Positions 17,710-26,328 are shown, numbered from the stretch's first letter. The stretch: DNA of 64,000 bases from Phytohabitans maris (GCF_031085175.1 NZ_JAVHUY010000019.1:1-64000), one strand, 5' to 3'. The notes: generated from the letters alone by a model not told the origin. Numbers and translations: made by a program.

Positions 17710-19599
17710 CTAGACGGTCAGCGTCCAGGTGTTGATGTAGCCGGTGTCGAGGCGTGCCACATCCTGTACGCGCAGCGTCCAGGTTCCGTTCGCCGCCTCG
17801 GTCGAGAGGTTGACGGTGTAGGTCGCGTTGACGTTGTCGGCGCTGTCGGTGCCGGAGCTGTTCTTCAGCCGGTACGCGGTGCCGTCCGGCGCCAGCAGGT
17901 CGACGACCAGGTCACCGCGGTAGGTGTGGACGATGTTGACGGCCACCGTCGAGCTGGCCGAGCCGTTGCGGCCGCAGGCGATGGTGATCGTGCTGGACGC
18001 GGTGCCCAGGTCGGGGATGTTCACGTCCGTGCCGTTGGTGCCGGTGCAGCTGCCGCTGCTGCCGCCGGTCACGGTCAGCGTGTACGTCGCGGTCCGGGTG
18101 CCGGCCGCGCCGGTACCGGTGACCGTGATCGGGTACGTGCCGTTGGTGACCGAGGCCGTGGTGGAGATCGTCAAGCTCGACGAGCTACCCGAGCTGACCG
18201 ACACGGGGCTGAAGCTCGCCGTCGCACCGGTGGGCAGGCCGGTCGCCGACAGGCTCACCGACTGCGGCGACCCGGCCGTGGTGGCCGTGTTGACCGTCGT
18301 GCTGGCCGAGCTGCCGGCCGTGACCGAACCGGAGGTCGGCGACACCGACACGGAGAAGTCGTTGGCTGGCGGGGTGCCGTTCTGCACCACGAAGAGCAGC
18401 CGGTTCGGGGTACCGGTGCCCACGTTGGTGATGACGTTGGGGGTGGCGTTGTTGACCAGGTAGTCGCGTACCTGGGTGGGGGTCCACGTCGGGTTGGCCG
18501 CGAGGACCAGCGCCGACGCGCCCGCGACGTGCGGGGTGGCCATCGAGGTACCGCTGATCGTGTTCGTGGCGGTGTCGCTGGTGTACCACGAGGACGTGAT
18601 GTTGACGCCGGGCGCGAGGATGTCGACGCAGGTGCCGAAGTTGGAGAAGCTCGCGGCGGCGTCGTTGTTCTGGGTGGCGCCGACCGTGATCGCCTCGGCG
18701 ACCCGGGCCGGGGAGTAGTTGCAGGCGTCCTGCCGCACGCCGAGCGCGTTGCCGTTGCCCGCCGCGACGGCGTACGTGACACCCGAGTTGATCGAGTTGC
18801 GGACCGCGGTGTCGATCGAGGTGTTGGCGCCGCCACCGAGGCTCATGTTCGCCACGGCCGGCTTGATCGCGTTGGCCGTGACCCAGTCGACGCCGCCGAC
18901 GACGCCGGCGAGCGTGCCGCTGCCCGAGCAGTTGAGCACCCGGACGCCGACGAGCTGCACTGCCTTGGCCACGCCGTACGCCGAGCCGCCGACCGTGCCC
19001 GCCACGTGCGTGCCGTGGCCGTTGCAGTCGTCCGCCGCCCCGCCGTCAACCGCGTCGAAGCCGCTGGTCGCGCGCCCGCCGAGGTCGCTGTGGCTAAACC
19101 GGATGCCGGTGTCGATGATGTACGCGTGCACCGTCGGCGCGGTCGTCGGGTACGTGTACGAGCTGCTCAGCGGCAGGTTGCGCTGGTCGATGCGGTCCAG
19201 GCCCCAGCTCGGGGGGTTGTTCTGGGTGTCCTGGATGCGGACCGTGTGGTTCTGCTCCACATAGGCCACGGCCGGGTCCGCCGCGATCCGTGCCGCACGT
19301 GCCGCGGTGGCCTTCACCTCGAAGCCCCGCAGCGCGGCGCGGTACGTACGCGCGACCGCCCCGTCGTGCTTGCTGGCCAGGTCGCGGGCCGCCTTGTCGA
19401 CGCCCGCCCGGGTGACCGAACTGTCCTTGAACACAACGATGTAGCTGTCGGCGACGGCGGTGTCGCCTCCGGCGTTGCGGATCGCACCTGTCGGCTCCTG
19501 CGCGAGCGCGGGCGGTGCCGCCATTGCGACGGCCACCGTCACAGCGACGGTGGCCATGCCGAGCGTCGCCAGGCGGCGACGCGAACGCGGGAGTGTCAT
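17710..19599 (-). CDS. Secreted S8 subtilisin-like serine protease with C-terminal P-like domain
   Basis: A 629-residue exported protease. A basic signal peptide (cleavage near ALA at 33) is followed by an I9-type propeptide (about 50-118, DSYIVVFKDSSV) that acts as chaperone/inhibitor. In the catalytic domain (about 130-400) the triad is aspartate in YIIDTGIRFSH, histidine in CNGHGTHVAGT and serine in ISGTSMATPHVAGA, with oxyanion asparagine in AAGNGNALG. A serine/threonine-rich immunoglobulin-like segment (about 415-510) leads to a proprotein-convertase P domain (about 515-629) with HTYRGDLVVDLLAPDGT. It probably degrades extracellular protein for nutrition or development. Confidence 0.95.
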   Translation of the reverse strand: MTLPRSRRRLATLGMATVAVTVAVAMAAPPALAQEPTGAIRNAGGDTAVADSYIVVFKDSSVTRAGVDKAARDLASKHDGAVARTYRAALRGFEVKATAARAARIAADPAVAYVEQNHTVRIQDTQNNPPSWGLDRIDQRNLPLSSSYTYPTTAPTVHAYIIDTGIRFSHSDLGGRATSGFDAVDGGAADDCNGHGTHVAGTVGGSAYGVAKAVQLVGVRVLNCSGSGTLAGVVGGVDWVTANAIKPAVANMSLGGGANTSIDTAVRNSINSGVTYAVAAGNGNALGVRQDACNYSPARVAEAITVGATQNNDAAASFSNFGTCVDILAPGVNITSSWYTSDTATNTISGTSMATPHVAGASALVLAANPTWTPTQVRDYLVNNATPNVITNVGTGTPNRLLFVVQNGTPPANDFSVSVSPTSGSVTAGSSASTTVNTATTAGSPQSVSLSATGLPTGATASFSPVSVSSGSSSSLTISTTASVTNGTYPITVTGTGAAGTRTATYTLTVTGGSSGSCTGTNGTDVNIPDLGTASSTITIACGRNGSASSTVAVNIVHTYRGDLVVDLLAPDGTAYRLKNSSGTDSADNVNATYTVNLSTEAANGTWTLRVQDVARLDTGYINTWTLTV

Positions 19600-19781
19600 C
19601 TCCCGTCCTCCCCTCTGACCGGCCGCACAGCCGTCCAGACGCTTGTGGCGCCGGATCGGGCAAAGATGTTTGCCGATCGGAGGAGAGATTATGTGGTTAT
19701 GTCAGCCAGCGACAGATGTTGAACTTTCTATATCACTGGCGATAGGTAACGGGCGTGGTCCTTCCGCTCGAAGCCGGCCGC
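19600..19781 (-). promoter_or_regulatory. AT-richer upstream region of the subtilase gene
   Basis: The stretch 19670-19750 is distinctly AT-rich for this genome and most likely holds the subtilase promoter; no single -35/-10 pair stands out. Confidence 0.3.
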
Positions 19782-20243
19782 CTACCGGGACCGGTTGCCC
19801 TGCTGTAGGTAGAGGAGCTCCAGGATGGAGCGGGCCGCCTCGAACCAGCGGTCCAGCCACCCGGGCGGCGGCACGGTGCCCTTCGGCGGTAGCTCCAGGA
19901 GCAGGCCGCGCAGCAGCGGGTGGTCGGCGAGTGCGCCGGCCGGGCCGTCCAGCCAGGTGGCCGGCGGGAAGACGGGCTCGGTGAGTCCGGACAGGTCCAG
20001 CCCGCCGTTGCCGTTGCGGCTGTGCGGCGACAGGTCCGGGTCGGGCTCGAGCTCGCCGGGGTGGCCCAGCTCGCCCGGGTGCATGAGGCGGTCGCCGGGG
20101 TGGGGCTCCCGCCCGCCCAGGGCGTCCCGCCCGTCCGTGCGGTACCCCACCCCTGGCGTCGGGTACCGGTCCGAGGGCTCCGGGGGAAACCGCTCCTGGG
20201 TGCTCACCGGGCCGTTCGCTCGCTCGTCAGGTCCAATCGTCAT
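19782..20243 (-). CDS. Hypothetical protein with conserved-looking C terminus
   Basis: A 153-residue protein of no recognised family. The N-terminal two thirds is low complexity, rich in proline, glycine and aspartate with repeats GELGHPGELEPDPD. The last 50 residues (LADHPLLRGLLLELPPKGTVPPPGWLDRWFEAARSILELLYLQ) look like a folded amphipathic helical segment. No signal peptide or membrane helix is seen. It is monocistronic between the subtilase promoter and a regulator pair. Codon use (high GC at third positions) supports a real gene. Confidence 0.65.
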   Translation of the reverse strand: MTIGPDERANGPVSTQERFPPEPSDRYPTPGVGYRTDGRDALGGREPHPGDRLMHPGELGHPGELEPDPDLSPHSRNGNGGLDLSGLTEPVFPPATWLDGPAGALADHPLLRGLLLELPPKGTVPPPGWLDRWFEAARSILELLYLQQGNRSR

Positions 20244-20339
20244 GACCGGTACAACGAGTTTTATTGGCTCGCGACTCTGGCTACTGCGCGCGAGCTACCG
20301 TATACTCACTCCCTGTACGGATAACGTCATACTATTAAG

Positions 20340-20360
20340 ACGCGCGCTAATGGCGCGCGT
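20340..20360 (-). terminator. Hairpin downstream of the DUF397 gene
   Basis: ACGCGCGC (20340-20347), loop TAATG, GCGCGCGT (20353-20360), a perfect 8-bp stem followed on the minus strand by TCTTAATAG. It lies within an otherwise gene-free 240-base gap. Confidence 0.55.
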
Positions 20361-20484
20361 GCGCACAGCCGCGCCGCCACTACGCATGGCGACACGGCTG
20401 CGCATCAGACTGCGTCATCCGTTCCGATCGTGGGCTAGAGGGCCACGCCTTCCCGCCAGACCACAAGTGCGAAACGAAATGCCG

Positions 20485-20712
20485 TCAGTCGAGGTCGAAC
20501 TCGCCGTCCTTGGCACCCCCGACGAATGCGTCCCACTCGTCGGCCGTGAAGATCAGCACCGGACCGGTCGGGTTCTTCGAGTCCCGCACGGCGATCGCCT
20601 GGTCGACGAAAGCCACTTCGACGCAGTTGTCGCAGCTGGGACCGCTCCGCGAGCTCTTCTGCCAGACAGCGCGGCTCAGGTCCAGCCGGAACCCCTTTGT
20701 CTCGACTTCCAC
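20485..20712 (-). CDS. DUF397 domain protein
   Basis: A 75-residue DUF397 protein with the hallmark WQKSSRSGPSCDNCVEVAF and VRDSKNPTGPVLIFTADEWDAFV. DUF397 proteins are encoded beside XRE regulators in large numbers in streptomycetes and Micromonosporaceae and behave as their small partners, with a toxin-antitoxin-like or developmental role proposed. The GTG start overlaps the end of the upstream XRE gene by 37 bases. Confidence 0.93.
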   Translation of the reverse strand: MEVETKGFRLDLSRAVWQKSSRSGPSCDNCVEVAFVDQAIAVRDSKNPTGPVLIFTADEWDAFVGGAKDGEFDLD

Positions 20713-21557
20713 AACGGCTCCTTAGTCAACTTTCGGATGAGTGCCACGGACTCCTCCGGACGGAGGGCCGCGGCGCGGATGTGATCAAAGATGAACATGT
20801 ACTTCCGCAGCTCCTCACTCTTCTCCAAGAACAGGCCGCCGGTGGCGTTTTCGGCGAAAACCACCCCCGGGTCGCTGGGCTCCGAGAAGTTGAGGATCGT
20901 GAACGTACCGTCCATGCCGGCATGAGCGCCGACCTCGAAGGGCAAAACCTGCAATGTCACATTGGGTAACTCCGCGGCCTCCACGAGTCGCTCCAGCTGA
21001 GCACACATGACGGCATCGCCGCCGATGGGGCGGCTGAGGACGGCTTCGTCGAGAACCACCCACAGGTCGATCGCATCGTCCTGTGTCAGTAACGACTGAC
21101 GGTTCAGCCGGACACGTACCCGGCGGTCGACCTCTTCAGTCGTGATATCCGGCCGCGCGGCACGGATCATTGCCTTGGCGTATTCCTCGGTCTGCAGTAG
21201 CCCGGGCATCACCTGCTGTTCGTAGGCTCGAACCGATTCCGCTGCCTGCTCGAGACCGACGTAAGCGCCGGTGAGCACGGTGCTGTACGCATGCCACCAG
21301 CCCTTCTGCCGGGCCTCGCGAGCGATCTGCACGAGTTCCTCGCACTCGTCGCCGCGGACCCCATAGATCTCGAGCATGTCGCGGACATCACGGGGAGTGG
21401 CCGTGGTGTGGCCGGTTTCGATTCTCGACACCTTGGAGGCCGAGCATTCCAAACGCTCGGCGACTCCTTCGATCGTCACTCCCGCGGCTTCGCGCCGGCG
21501 CCGCAGCTCGGCTCCGAGCCGGCGGCGGCGAATAGTCGGACTCCGACGCTCCGTCAC
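20676..21557 (-). CDS. XRE-family regulator with DUF5753 domain
   Basis: A 293-residue protein. The helix-turn-helix (about 13-70, LGAELRRRREAAGVTIEGVAERLECSAS split here as LRRRREAAGV and SKVSRIETGH) is followed by the DUF5753 sensor-like domain (about 95-280) with YVGLEQAAESVRAYEQQVMPG and LLQTEEYAKAMIR. This is the Scr1/WhiJ-like type that pairs with DUF397 proteins. It probably controls its own operon, since near-identical repeats lie across its start. GTG start at 21557. Confidence 0.93.
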   Translation of the reverse strand: MTERRSPTIRRRRLGAELRRRREAAGVTIEGVAERLECSASKVSRIETGHTTATPRDVRDMLEIYGVRGDECEELVQIAREARQKGWWHAYSTVLTGAYVGLEQAAESVRAYEQQVMPGLLQTEEYAKAMIRAARPDITTEEVDRRVRVRLNRQSLLTQDDAIDLWVVLDEAVLSRPIGGDAVMCAQLERLVEAAELPNVTLQVLPFEVGAHAGMDGTFTILNFSEPSDPGVVFAENATGGLFLEKSEELRKYMFIFDHIRAAALRPEESVALIRKLTKEPLWKSRQRGSGWT

Positions 21558-21626
21558 GGGTCACCTCCGAAGTCGCGTCCCCAAGGGCTTGCGAGTCTGT
21601 CGCGAATCGGCGTCACGGGTACCCGT
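21553..21626. promoter_or_regulatory. Candidate operator region of the XRE/DUF397 pair
   Basis: The 9-mer GTCACGGGT occurs at 21553-21561 (over the GTG start) and 21612-21620. The second copy is part of a perfect palindrome ACGGGTACCCGT (21615-21626). Two copies around the regulator start suggest autoregulation. Confidence 0.45.
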
Positions 21627-21643
21627 CACGGCGGACGCATGCT

Positions 21644-21934
21644 ATGACGGAGCTGCGACATCACGGCGAACCGGTCCGCGGTTACGCGGGGTGTATCCGT
21701 TCACTCGCGCTGACACGCAAAGGCACCGGCTCGTCGGCCGGTCACCGCGTTCAGTTTGCGCGTTTCCGAGCGGGACATCAAGCCACGGTCATGCTCCCGC
21801 GACCCGACCGGATCGACCCGAAGTTGCAACTTGCATTGATCATGTTCATGGTGCACCCTGTCCGTATGGCTCGGGTCACTTACCGTCCCCGACCAGTCGG
21901 GCAGGTTGCGGCATCGCCGCAGCTGGAGGCGTAG
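21644..21934 (+). CDS. Doubtful small ORF divergent from the XRE regulator
   Basis: A 96-codon frame with mixed codon use and no recognised motif. The last 22 codons, beginning MARVTYRPRPVGQ at 21869, could be the real unit: they follow a TTGCAACTTGCA direct-repeat segment at 21823-21834 that may be a promoter element. If neither is translated, the stretch 21627-21981 holds only regulatory sequence. Confidence 0.3.
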   Translation: MTELRHHGEPVRGYAGCIRSLALTRKGTGSSAGHRVQFARFRAGHQATVMLPRPDRIDPKLQLALIMFMVHPVRMARVTYRPRPVGQVAASPQLEA

Positions 21935-21981
21935 TCCGGCGCGGCGGAGGCATCACCCAGCGGTGACCCCCGAGGTGAGCC

Positions 21982-22329
21982 GTGAAGCACACGGTCCGGC
22001 AAACTTTGGCTGAAATCGGCAGTTTTGGGACAGGAGTCGATGTGTTACCCCGGTCAGGTGACGTGCTCCACGTAAGCCGCGAGGCGAGCGTCCAGTTCGC
22101 CGACCCGATGCTCTTTCGGGTGATCCGGGTCCACGACTGGCCGACCTACGACGGTTGGGTCTGGCTCGACGGCTACGAGCTCAACGGCAGTGGTGAGGCG
22201 GTCGAGCGCAGGTCGATCTTCGTAAAGATCAGCGGCCTCCGCACGGTCGGGTCCGCACCTGACATCCGCCAGCGCAACGCGCGCCACCCGGCCGCCCGGC
22301 CCAACGGGGTCCGCGCCCGCACGCGCTAG
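21982..22329 (+). CDS. Hypothetical protein
   Basis: A 115-residue protein starting VKHTVRQTLAEIGSFGTGVDVLP. It has aromatic, strand-rich sequence in the middle (MLFRVIRVHDWPTYDGWVWLDGY) and a basic, disordered tail. No membrane segment, no known motif. Codon use fits the genome. The TAG stop lies inside the first terminal repeat of the 115-bp palindromic element that follows, so the element may have altered the original C terminus. It may belong with the XRE/DUF397 regulatory cluster by position only. Confidence 0.6.
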   Translation: MKHTVRQTLAEIGSFGTGVDVLPRSGDVLHVSREASVQFADPMLFRVIRVHDWPTYDGWVWLDGYELNGSGEAVERRSIFVKISGLRTVGSAPDIRQRNARHPAARPNGVRARTR

Positions 22330-22440
22330 TGCGCTGGCCACTAACCTTTGCCGGCTTCCCTTTGCCGGCTTCGCCGGCCCGGGTGACCAGCGGCCGAAGG
22401 CCGCCGGTCACCCGGTGAACGTTAGTGGCCACCGCACTAG
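22326..22440. repeat. 115-bp palindromic element with 20-bp terminal inverted repeats
   Basis: Ends are CTAGTGCGCTGGCCACTAAC (22326-22345) and GTTAGTGGCCACCGCACTAG (22421-22440), matching at 19 of 20 positions when paired. Inside are a GCCGGC-TTC-GCCGGC hairpin (about 22365-22379) and a 15-bp hairpin GGGTGACCAGCGGCC / GGCCGCCGGTCACCC (22381-22413). The whole folds as a stem with two inner hairpins, like a REP or MITE-type element. No coding capacity. Confidence 0.8.
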
Positions 22441-22541
22441 GGGCTGTTGGCCGTTCCCCGTCCGGTGGTCCGCGGGCTCGCCTAGACTCAAAGGCACCCG
22501 CCGACCCCACTCGCGACCGGACCCCGAGCCTGGGGGACGGC

Positions 22542-23372
22542 ATGATCACAGCGCCCACACGCGTATTTCGGCATCCCTGCTCCGCTCGTGGGCTGAGCCT
22601 GCGCGCACTGCTCTTCGGTGTGCTGCTGACGACCGTCGCCCTGACCGGTGGCCAGCCGGTCGCTGCCTCGCCGGTGCACGAGTTCTCCGGCGCCCCGACG
22701 CACATAGCCGCGGCCGGTGGCGGGTTCGTCGTCGTAGCGAGCACGCCGAAACCCTCCCCCAGCGGTCCGCCGGACGACTGGTACCGCTACCACCACTGGA
22801 CCGACCCCTCGTGGCCCGATCCGTCGCGGATGACCGGAGAACCGTCCCGCCCGGCCGGCGGCCACGACTGGGTCCCGCCGACGACGCCGGCGTACGAGCC
22901 GCCACCATCGACCGGCTGGACAGCAACTCCTGGCGACCCGACCGACCCGGCGCCGGGTACCCCGACCGGCTCCGCCACGGTGACCGGGCCGCCATATCCG
23001 ACCGGGTCCGCCGGCGAGACGGACACTCCGAGCCCGCCGCGTACGGCCGGCGCCGCGCCGAAGACCAGTAGCCCGCCATCGGGACAGCACTCCCAGGGCG
23101 GCGCGCTGCCCGAACCGTCCACAGAGGATCCGCTGCCCCGCGACCCGGTGGTCGCCGGTCCGGACGACGACCTGGGGCTCGGCGACACGGTCGACGAGCC
23201 GACGCCGGAGCCGAGCGCGACCGGGCGGGCGACCGCACCGCCGCGGGCCGAGCCGGTGGAGACCACACCGGCCAGCGAGTACCAGCACACGCTGGTCTAC
23301 TCCGGCGCGATCGGTCTCACGCTGGCCGCCGTCGGCCTCATGATGGTGGGCCTGCGCCGCCGCCGCTGGTGA
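22542..23372 (+). CDS. Secreted proline-rich protein with C-terminal membrane anchor
   Basis: A 276-residue protein. The signal peptide (about 1-39) ends near PVAASP; residues 60-245 are proline/threonine/serine-rich and presumably extended through the wall; a transmembrane helix (about 251-272) and RRRRW end close the protein. The layout is that of a wall-spanning anchored protein, but no LPXTG or LAXTG motif is present, so it would stay in the membrane. The ATG at 22542 follows GGGGGAC; an upstream in-frame start would overlap the palindromic element. Function unknown. Confidence 0.75.
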   Translation: MITAPTRVFRHPCSARGLSLRALLFGVLLTTVALTGGQPVAASPVHEFSGAPTHIAAAGGGFVVVASTPKPSPSGPPDDWYRYHHWTDPSWPDPSRMTGEPSRPAGGHDWVPPTTPAYEPPPSTGWTATPGDPTDPAPGTPTGSATVTGPPYPTGSAGETDTPSPPRTAGAAPKTSSPPSGQHSQGGALPEPSTEDPLPRDPVVAGPDDDLGLGDTVDEPTPEPSATGRATAPPRAEPVETTPASEYQHTLVYSGAIGLTLAAVGLMMVGLRRRRW

Positions 23373-23381
23373 GGTGGTGCG

Positions 23382-24269
23382 TCAGGAGGTCGGCGTCGGC
23401 GACACGGTCGGGGCGAACGTGGGCTGCTCGGTCGGCGTCAGCGGGCTGGCGATCACCAGCGTGATCTCGGTGCCCTCGGGTACGACCTCCCCTTCCGCCG
23501 GATCCGTTTCGATCACGGTGTTCGGGGGTTCCTCCGCCGGCCGGTACACGAGGCGGTAGCTCAGGCCCAGCCGGTCGAGCTCGTCCCGCGCCTCCTCGTC
23601 GGTCAGCCCCACGAGCGGCGGCACCGGTACGCCGGCCGGCGCGGTCGTGGGTGGCGGCGCCGAGCTCGTGGTCGGCGCGGCGGAGGTGGCCGGGGCGGAG
23701 GTCGGCGCGAGGGTCGGCGAGGGCGTCGGGGTGGGCTCCACCTTGTTTGCCTCGTAGATCAGCCAGATGCCCGTGATCAGGCCGGCGACCAGCAGCAGCG
23801 CCACGATGCCGAGCACGATCGGCATCCACCACCTACCACCGCCGTCCTCGGGCGGTGGTGCCCATTCGGTGGGCGCCGGCCCGCGTACGGAGTCCGGTGG
23901 GGGCACGCCGGCCCGGCCGGACCAGGCGGCGGGCTCGGGCGGCACCTGCGCGGTCTCGGCCGGCATCCGCCGGGTCTCGTCGCCGGCCGCGGGCATCTGC
24001 CGGGTTTCGCCGCCCGTGGGCGGCATCTGCCGGGTCTCGCCGCCGGTTGGCGGGAGCTGGGCGGTCCGGTCGGGATCGGTGCGGGCTTCGTCGGGCTTTC
24101 CAGCCGCGGGGGCGCCGTCCGCCTCGTCCTCGTCCGCGAACGGATCGAACTCCCGGGTCTGATCCGGCTCGTCCCGCGGGTCGCCGGAGCCGGGAGCGGG
24201 GTCGGAGCCGGGAGCGGGGTCGGAGCCGGCACCGGGAGCGGGACCGTCCGGATCGCGGTCGTCGGCCAT
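23382..24269 (-). CDS. PASTA-domain membrane protein without kinase
   Basis: A 295-residue protein. The cytoplasmic N terminus (1-150) is acidic and proline-rich and contains repeated units PTGGETRQMP, PTGGETRQMP and AAGDETRRMP (about 70-105) plus DQTREFDPF. One transmembrane helix (about 151-174) is followed by a threonine/proline linker and a single PASTA domain (about 215-280) with VPPLVGLTDEEARDELDRLG. PASTA domains bind muropeptides or lipid II. The repeated threonines may be kinase targets. The ATG has a GGAGAGGAC site; the frame is open further upstream but antisense to the next gene. Confidence 0.88.
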   Translation of the reverse strand: MADDRDPDGPAPGAGSDPAPGSDPAPGSGDPRDEPDQTREFDPFADEDEADGAPAAGKPDEARTDPDRTAQLPPTGGETRQMPPTGGETRQMPAAGDETRRMPAETAQVPPEPAAWSGRAGVPPPDSVRGPAPTEWAPPPEDGGGRWWMPIVLGIVALLLVAGLITGIWLIYEANKVEPTPTPSPTLAPTSAPATSAAPTTSSAPPPTTAPAGVPVPPLVGLTDEEARDELDRLGLSYRLVYRPAEEPPNTVIETDPAEGEVVPEGTEITLVIASPLTPTEQPTFAPTVSPTPTS

Positions 24270-24448
24270 GGCGTCGTCCTCTCCGGCGCGGATCTTCCGG
24301 GCTCTGCTGGCTGCGCTCGCCGTCGCCCCAGGTCGCTGGAGCGATCCGCCCTCGTCGTGTGCGGACCCCACCAGCCCTGGGGCCCAACCTATCGGGCGAT
24401 CCGCCCGGAAGCGTGTTGCCCCGCACGGGGGCGATAGCGCAAGGAAGC

Positions 24449-24454
24449 TACGCT
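24449..24454 (+). promoter_or_regulatory. -10 element of a leaderless promoter
   Basis: TACGCT ends seven bases before the ATG at 24462; no ribosome site is present. Confidence 0.55.
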
Positions 24455-24461
24455 GCCCCGC

Positions 24462-25622
24462 ATGGCCGTTCGAGGCTGGGGAGGATCGGTCGCGACCGCG
24501 ATCGGGATAGCTGCCGGCGCAAGCGCCGCGCAGCTCGGGCTGGGCTATGGGCTCGGCATCATCGCGTGGCTGCCGTCGCCGAATGGCGCCAACGAAGCCA
24601 CCTGGGTGGCCAGCCTCGCGTGGGCGACCTGGATCGCGGCCACGTCCACGATCATCGGGGCGATCTGCGCCGACCGGATGAGCGCCTCCATAGTGGACAG
24701 CAGAGACACGCTCACCGGCGTGCTCTCCAGGGGCGCGCTCACGGTGGCCGCCGCGGTCGGCGCCCTGGCGACGGTGGCCCTGGTGGCGATACCGGCCCGC
24801 GAGGCGGCCCGGGCCGACACGTTCACGCCGCAGACCATAGCGGCGGGATACGCGGCGATCGGCGTGATCGTCGGCCTGCTCGTGGCCCTGTGGGCGGTCG
24901 CCTCCCGGGCCGTCGCGGCCAACGTGATCGCCACCGCGAGCTGGCTGTGGCTGCTCGCCGTGATCGCCGTGATCGACGGGGTCGCCACCGGACGCGGCCT
25001 CGCCTCCGCCCAGCTCGGGGTCTGGCAGATCACCTCGGACGCCGACCGCTACTGGTTCCGCAACATCTACCTGCCCGGCGCCGCCCTCACGCTCGGCTCG
25101 GCGCTGGTGATCGGCGCGCTCGCCGCGTGGCCGGCGGCCAAGCGCCTGGACGGCCGGGTGGGCACCGCGGTCTCCGGCGGTGTCGGACCGCTGCTCGTCG
25201 CGGCGGCGTACTTCCTGGCCGCCCCCACACTCGTCGGCATCCGAGCCGAGCAGCTCTCCGCACACCTGCTCGCGCCGTACGCGGTGATCGCCGGCCTGGC
25301 CGGATCGGTGCTGGTGACCGCGATCAGCCAGCGCCGGGACGCGCGCCGAAAAGACGACATGGCGCTGCTGCGGTGGCCCGACGAGCCGGCGCCGGAGCCG
25401 GAGACCGAGCCGGAGACCGATCTCGAACGGGTGCCGGTGCCGGCCCAGCCCGCCGGTGCCGACCTGGAGGACGACGCGTACGCCCCGGCCCGCGCCTACG
25501 TCTCCGACTCCGCACCGGCCAGCGAGCCAGCGGCCGCGTCGACCGAGCCGGCCCGCGGACAGGCGTCGGTCGCCACCCCGCTCTGGCCGGAGCAGGAAAA
25601 GAAGAAGCCGAAGCGCCGCTAG
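24462..25622 (+). CDS. Multi-pass membrane protein of unknown function
   Basis: A 386-residue protein with about nine hydrophobic helices in residues 8-300 (for example GIIVG-type segments around 135-160 and VGPLLVAAAYFLAAPTLVG near 250) and a charged, proline/glutamate-rich cytoplasmic tail (about 305-386) ending KKKPKRR. No transporter signature was recognised. It begins with a leaderless promoter and its stop overlaps that of the convergent TetR gene in the sequence CTAG. Confidence 0.75.
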   Translation: MAVRGWGGSVATAIGIAAGASAAQLGLGYGLGIIAWLPSPNGANEATWVASLAWATWIAATSTIIGAICADRMSASIVDSRDTLTGVLSRGALTVAAAVGALATVALVAIPAREAARADTFTPQTIAAGYAAIGVIVGLLVALWAVASRAVAANVIATASWLWLLAVIAVIDGVATGRGLASAQLGVWQITSDADRYWFRNIYLPGAALTLGSALVIGALAAWPAAKRLDGRVGTAVSGGVGPLLVAAAYFLAAPTLVGIRAEQLSAHLLAPYAVIAGLAGSVLVTAISQRRDARRKDDMALLRWPDEPAPEPETEPETDLERVPVPAQPAGADLEDDAYAPARAYVSDSAPASEPAAASTEPARGQASVATPLWPEQEKKKPKRR

Positions 25623-26251
25623 GCCGGCGGCGGGTAGTTGATCCCGGCCTCCAGCAGCGCGAACGCGCGGTCGGCCAGGTCGGAGACCTTTTCGTCGGGC
25701 TCGGTCTCCCGCCAGGCCCGCACCGCCACCTGCAGCGCCGCGCTGGCCACCGCGGCCACCAGCTTGGGGCGCGGGTCGGCGATCGGGTCGACACCCATCC
25801 GGCCCGCCACCCGCAGGGCCATCTCGTCGAGCTGCTCGGTGCACATCTCCAGGCTCCGGGCCATCACGGCCGGGCTGTCCTGCACGAGCCGCATCACACA
25901 CGCGAACTGGAACGCATCGTCGCCACCCTCCTCGTACGCCCGGAGGACCTGGCCGACCGCGTGGCGCAGGGCGGTGACCACGGGCTCGCCGGCGGGGCGG
26001 GCATCGAGCGCCGAGTAGACGTCGAGGAACTGCTGGAGCTGCACCGAAGTGGCAACGTCCTCTTTGGAGCCGAAGTAGCGGAAGAACGTCCGGGACGACA
26101 CCTCGACCGCCTCGGCGATCTCGTCGACGGTCGTCGCCTCGAAGCCCTTGGTCGTGAAGAGCTCGAAGGCCGCGTCGATGAGAGCCTCCCGGGTGCGCTG
26201 CTTCTTGCGCTCCCGCAGGCTCGTGCCATCCACGGTGGTACTCGGCGACAT
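25619..26251 (-). CDS. TetR-family transcriptional regulator of the adjacent MFS pump
   Basis: A 210-residue protein with the TetR helix-turn-helix at about 16-62 (TREALIDAAFELFTTKGFEA, VDEIAEAVEVSSRTFFRYFGSK) and a C-terminal ligand-binding domain with MftR-like length. It is divergent from a DHA2 efflux gene with 113 bases between them. A perfect inverted repeat in that gap is the obvious operator, so it probably represses the pump until a drug or metabolite binds. Confidence 0.93.
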   Translation of the reverse strand: MSPSTTVDGTSLRERKKQRTREALIDAAFELFTTKGFEATTVDEIAEAVEVSSRTFFRYFGSKEDVATSVQLQQFLDVYSALDARPAGEPVVTALRHAVGQVLRAYEEGGDDAFQFACVMRLVQDSPAVMARSLEMCTEQLDEMALRVAGRMGVDPIADPRPKLVAAVASAALQVAVRAWRETEPDEKVSDLADRAFALLEAGINYPPPA

Positions 26252-26328
26252 GCGGAAAGTATACGGGTGGTGTCCAGCTCCGACTTTATTCCCGGCATGA
26301 CAGTCGTCACTATCAGACGTAAGTCGGT

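Noticed and set aside
23382-25901. An 839-codon minus-strand frame ending in the PASTA protein
   Set aside because: Upstream of 24269 it is antisense to the membrane protein gene; a ribosome site supports the shorter start.
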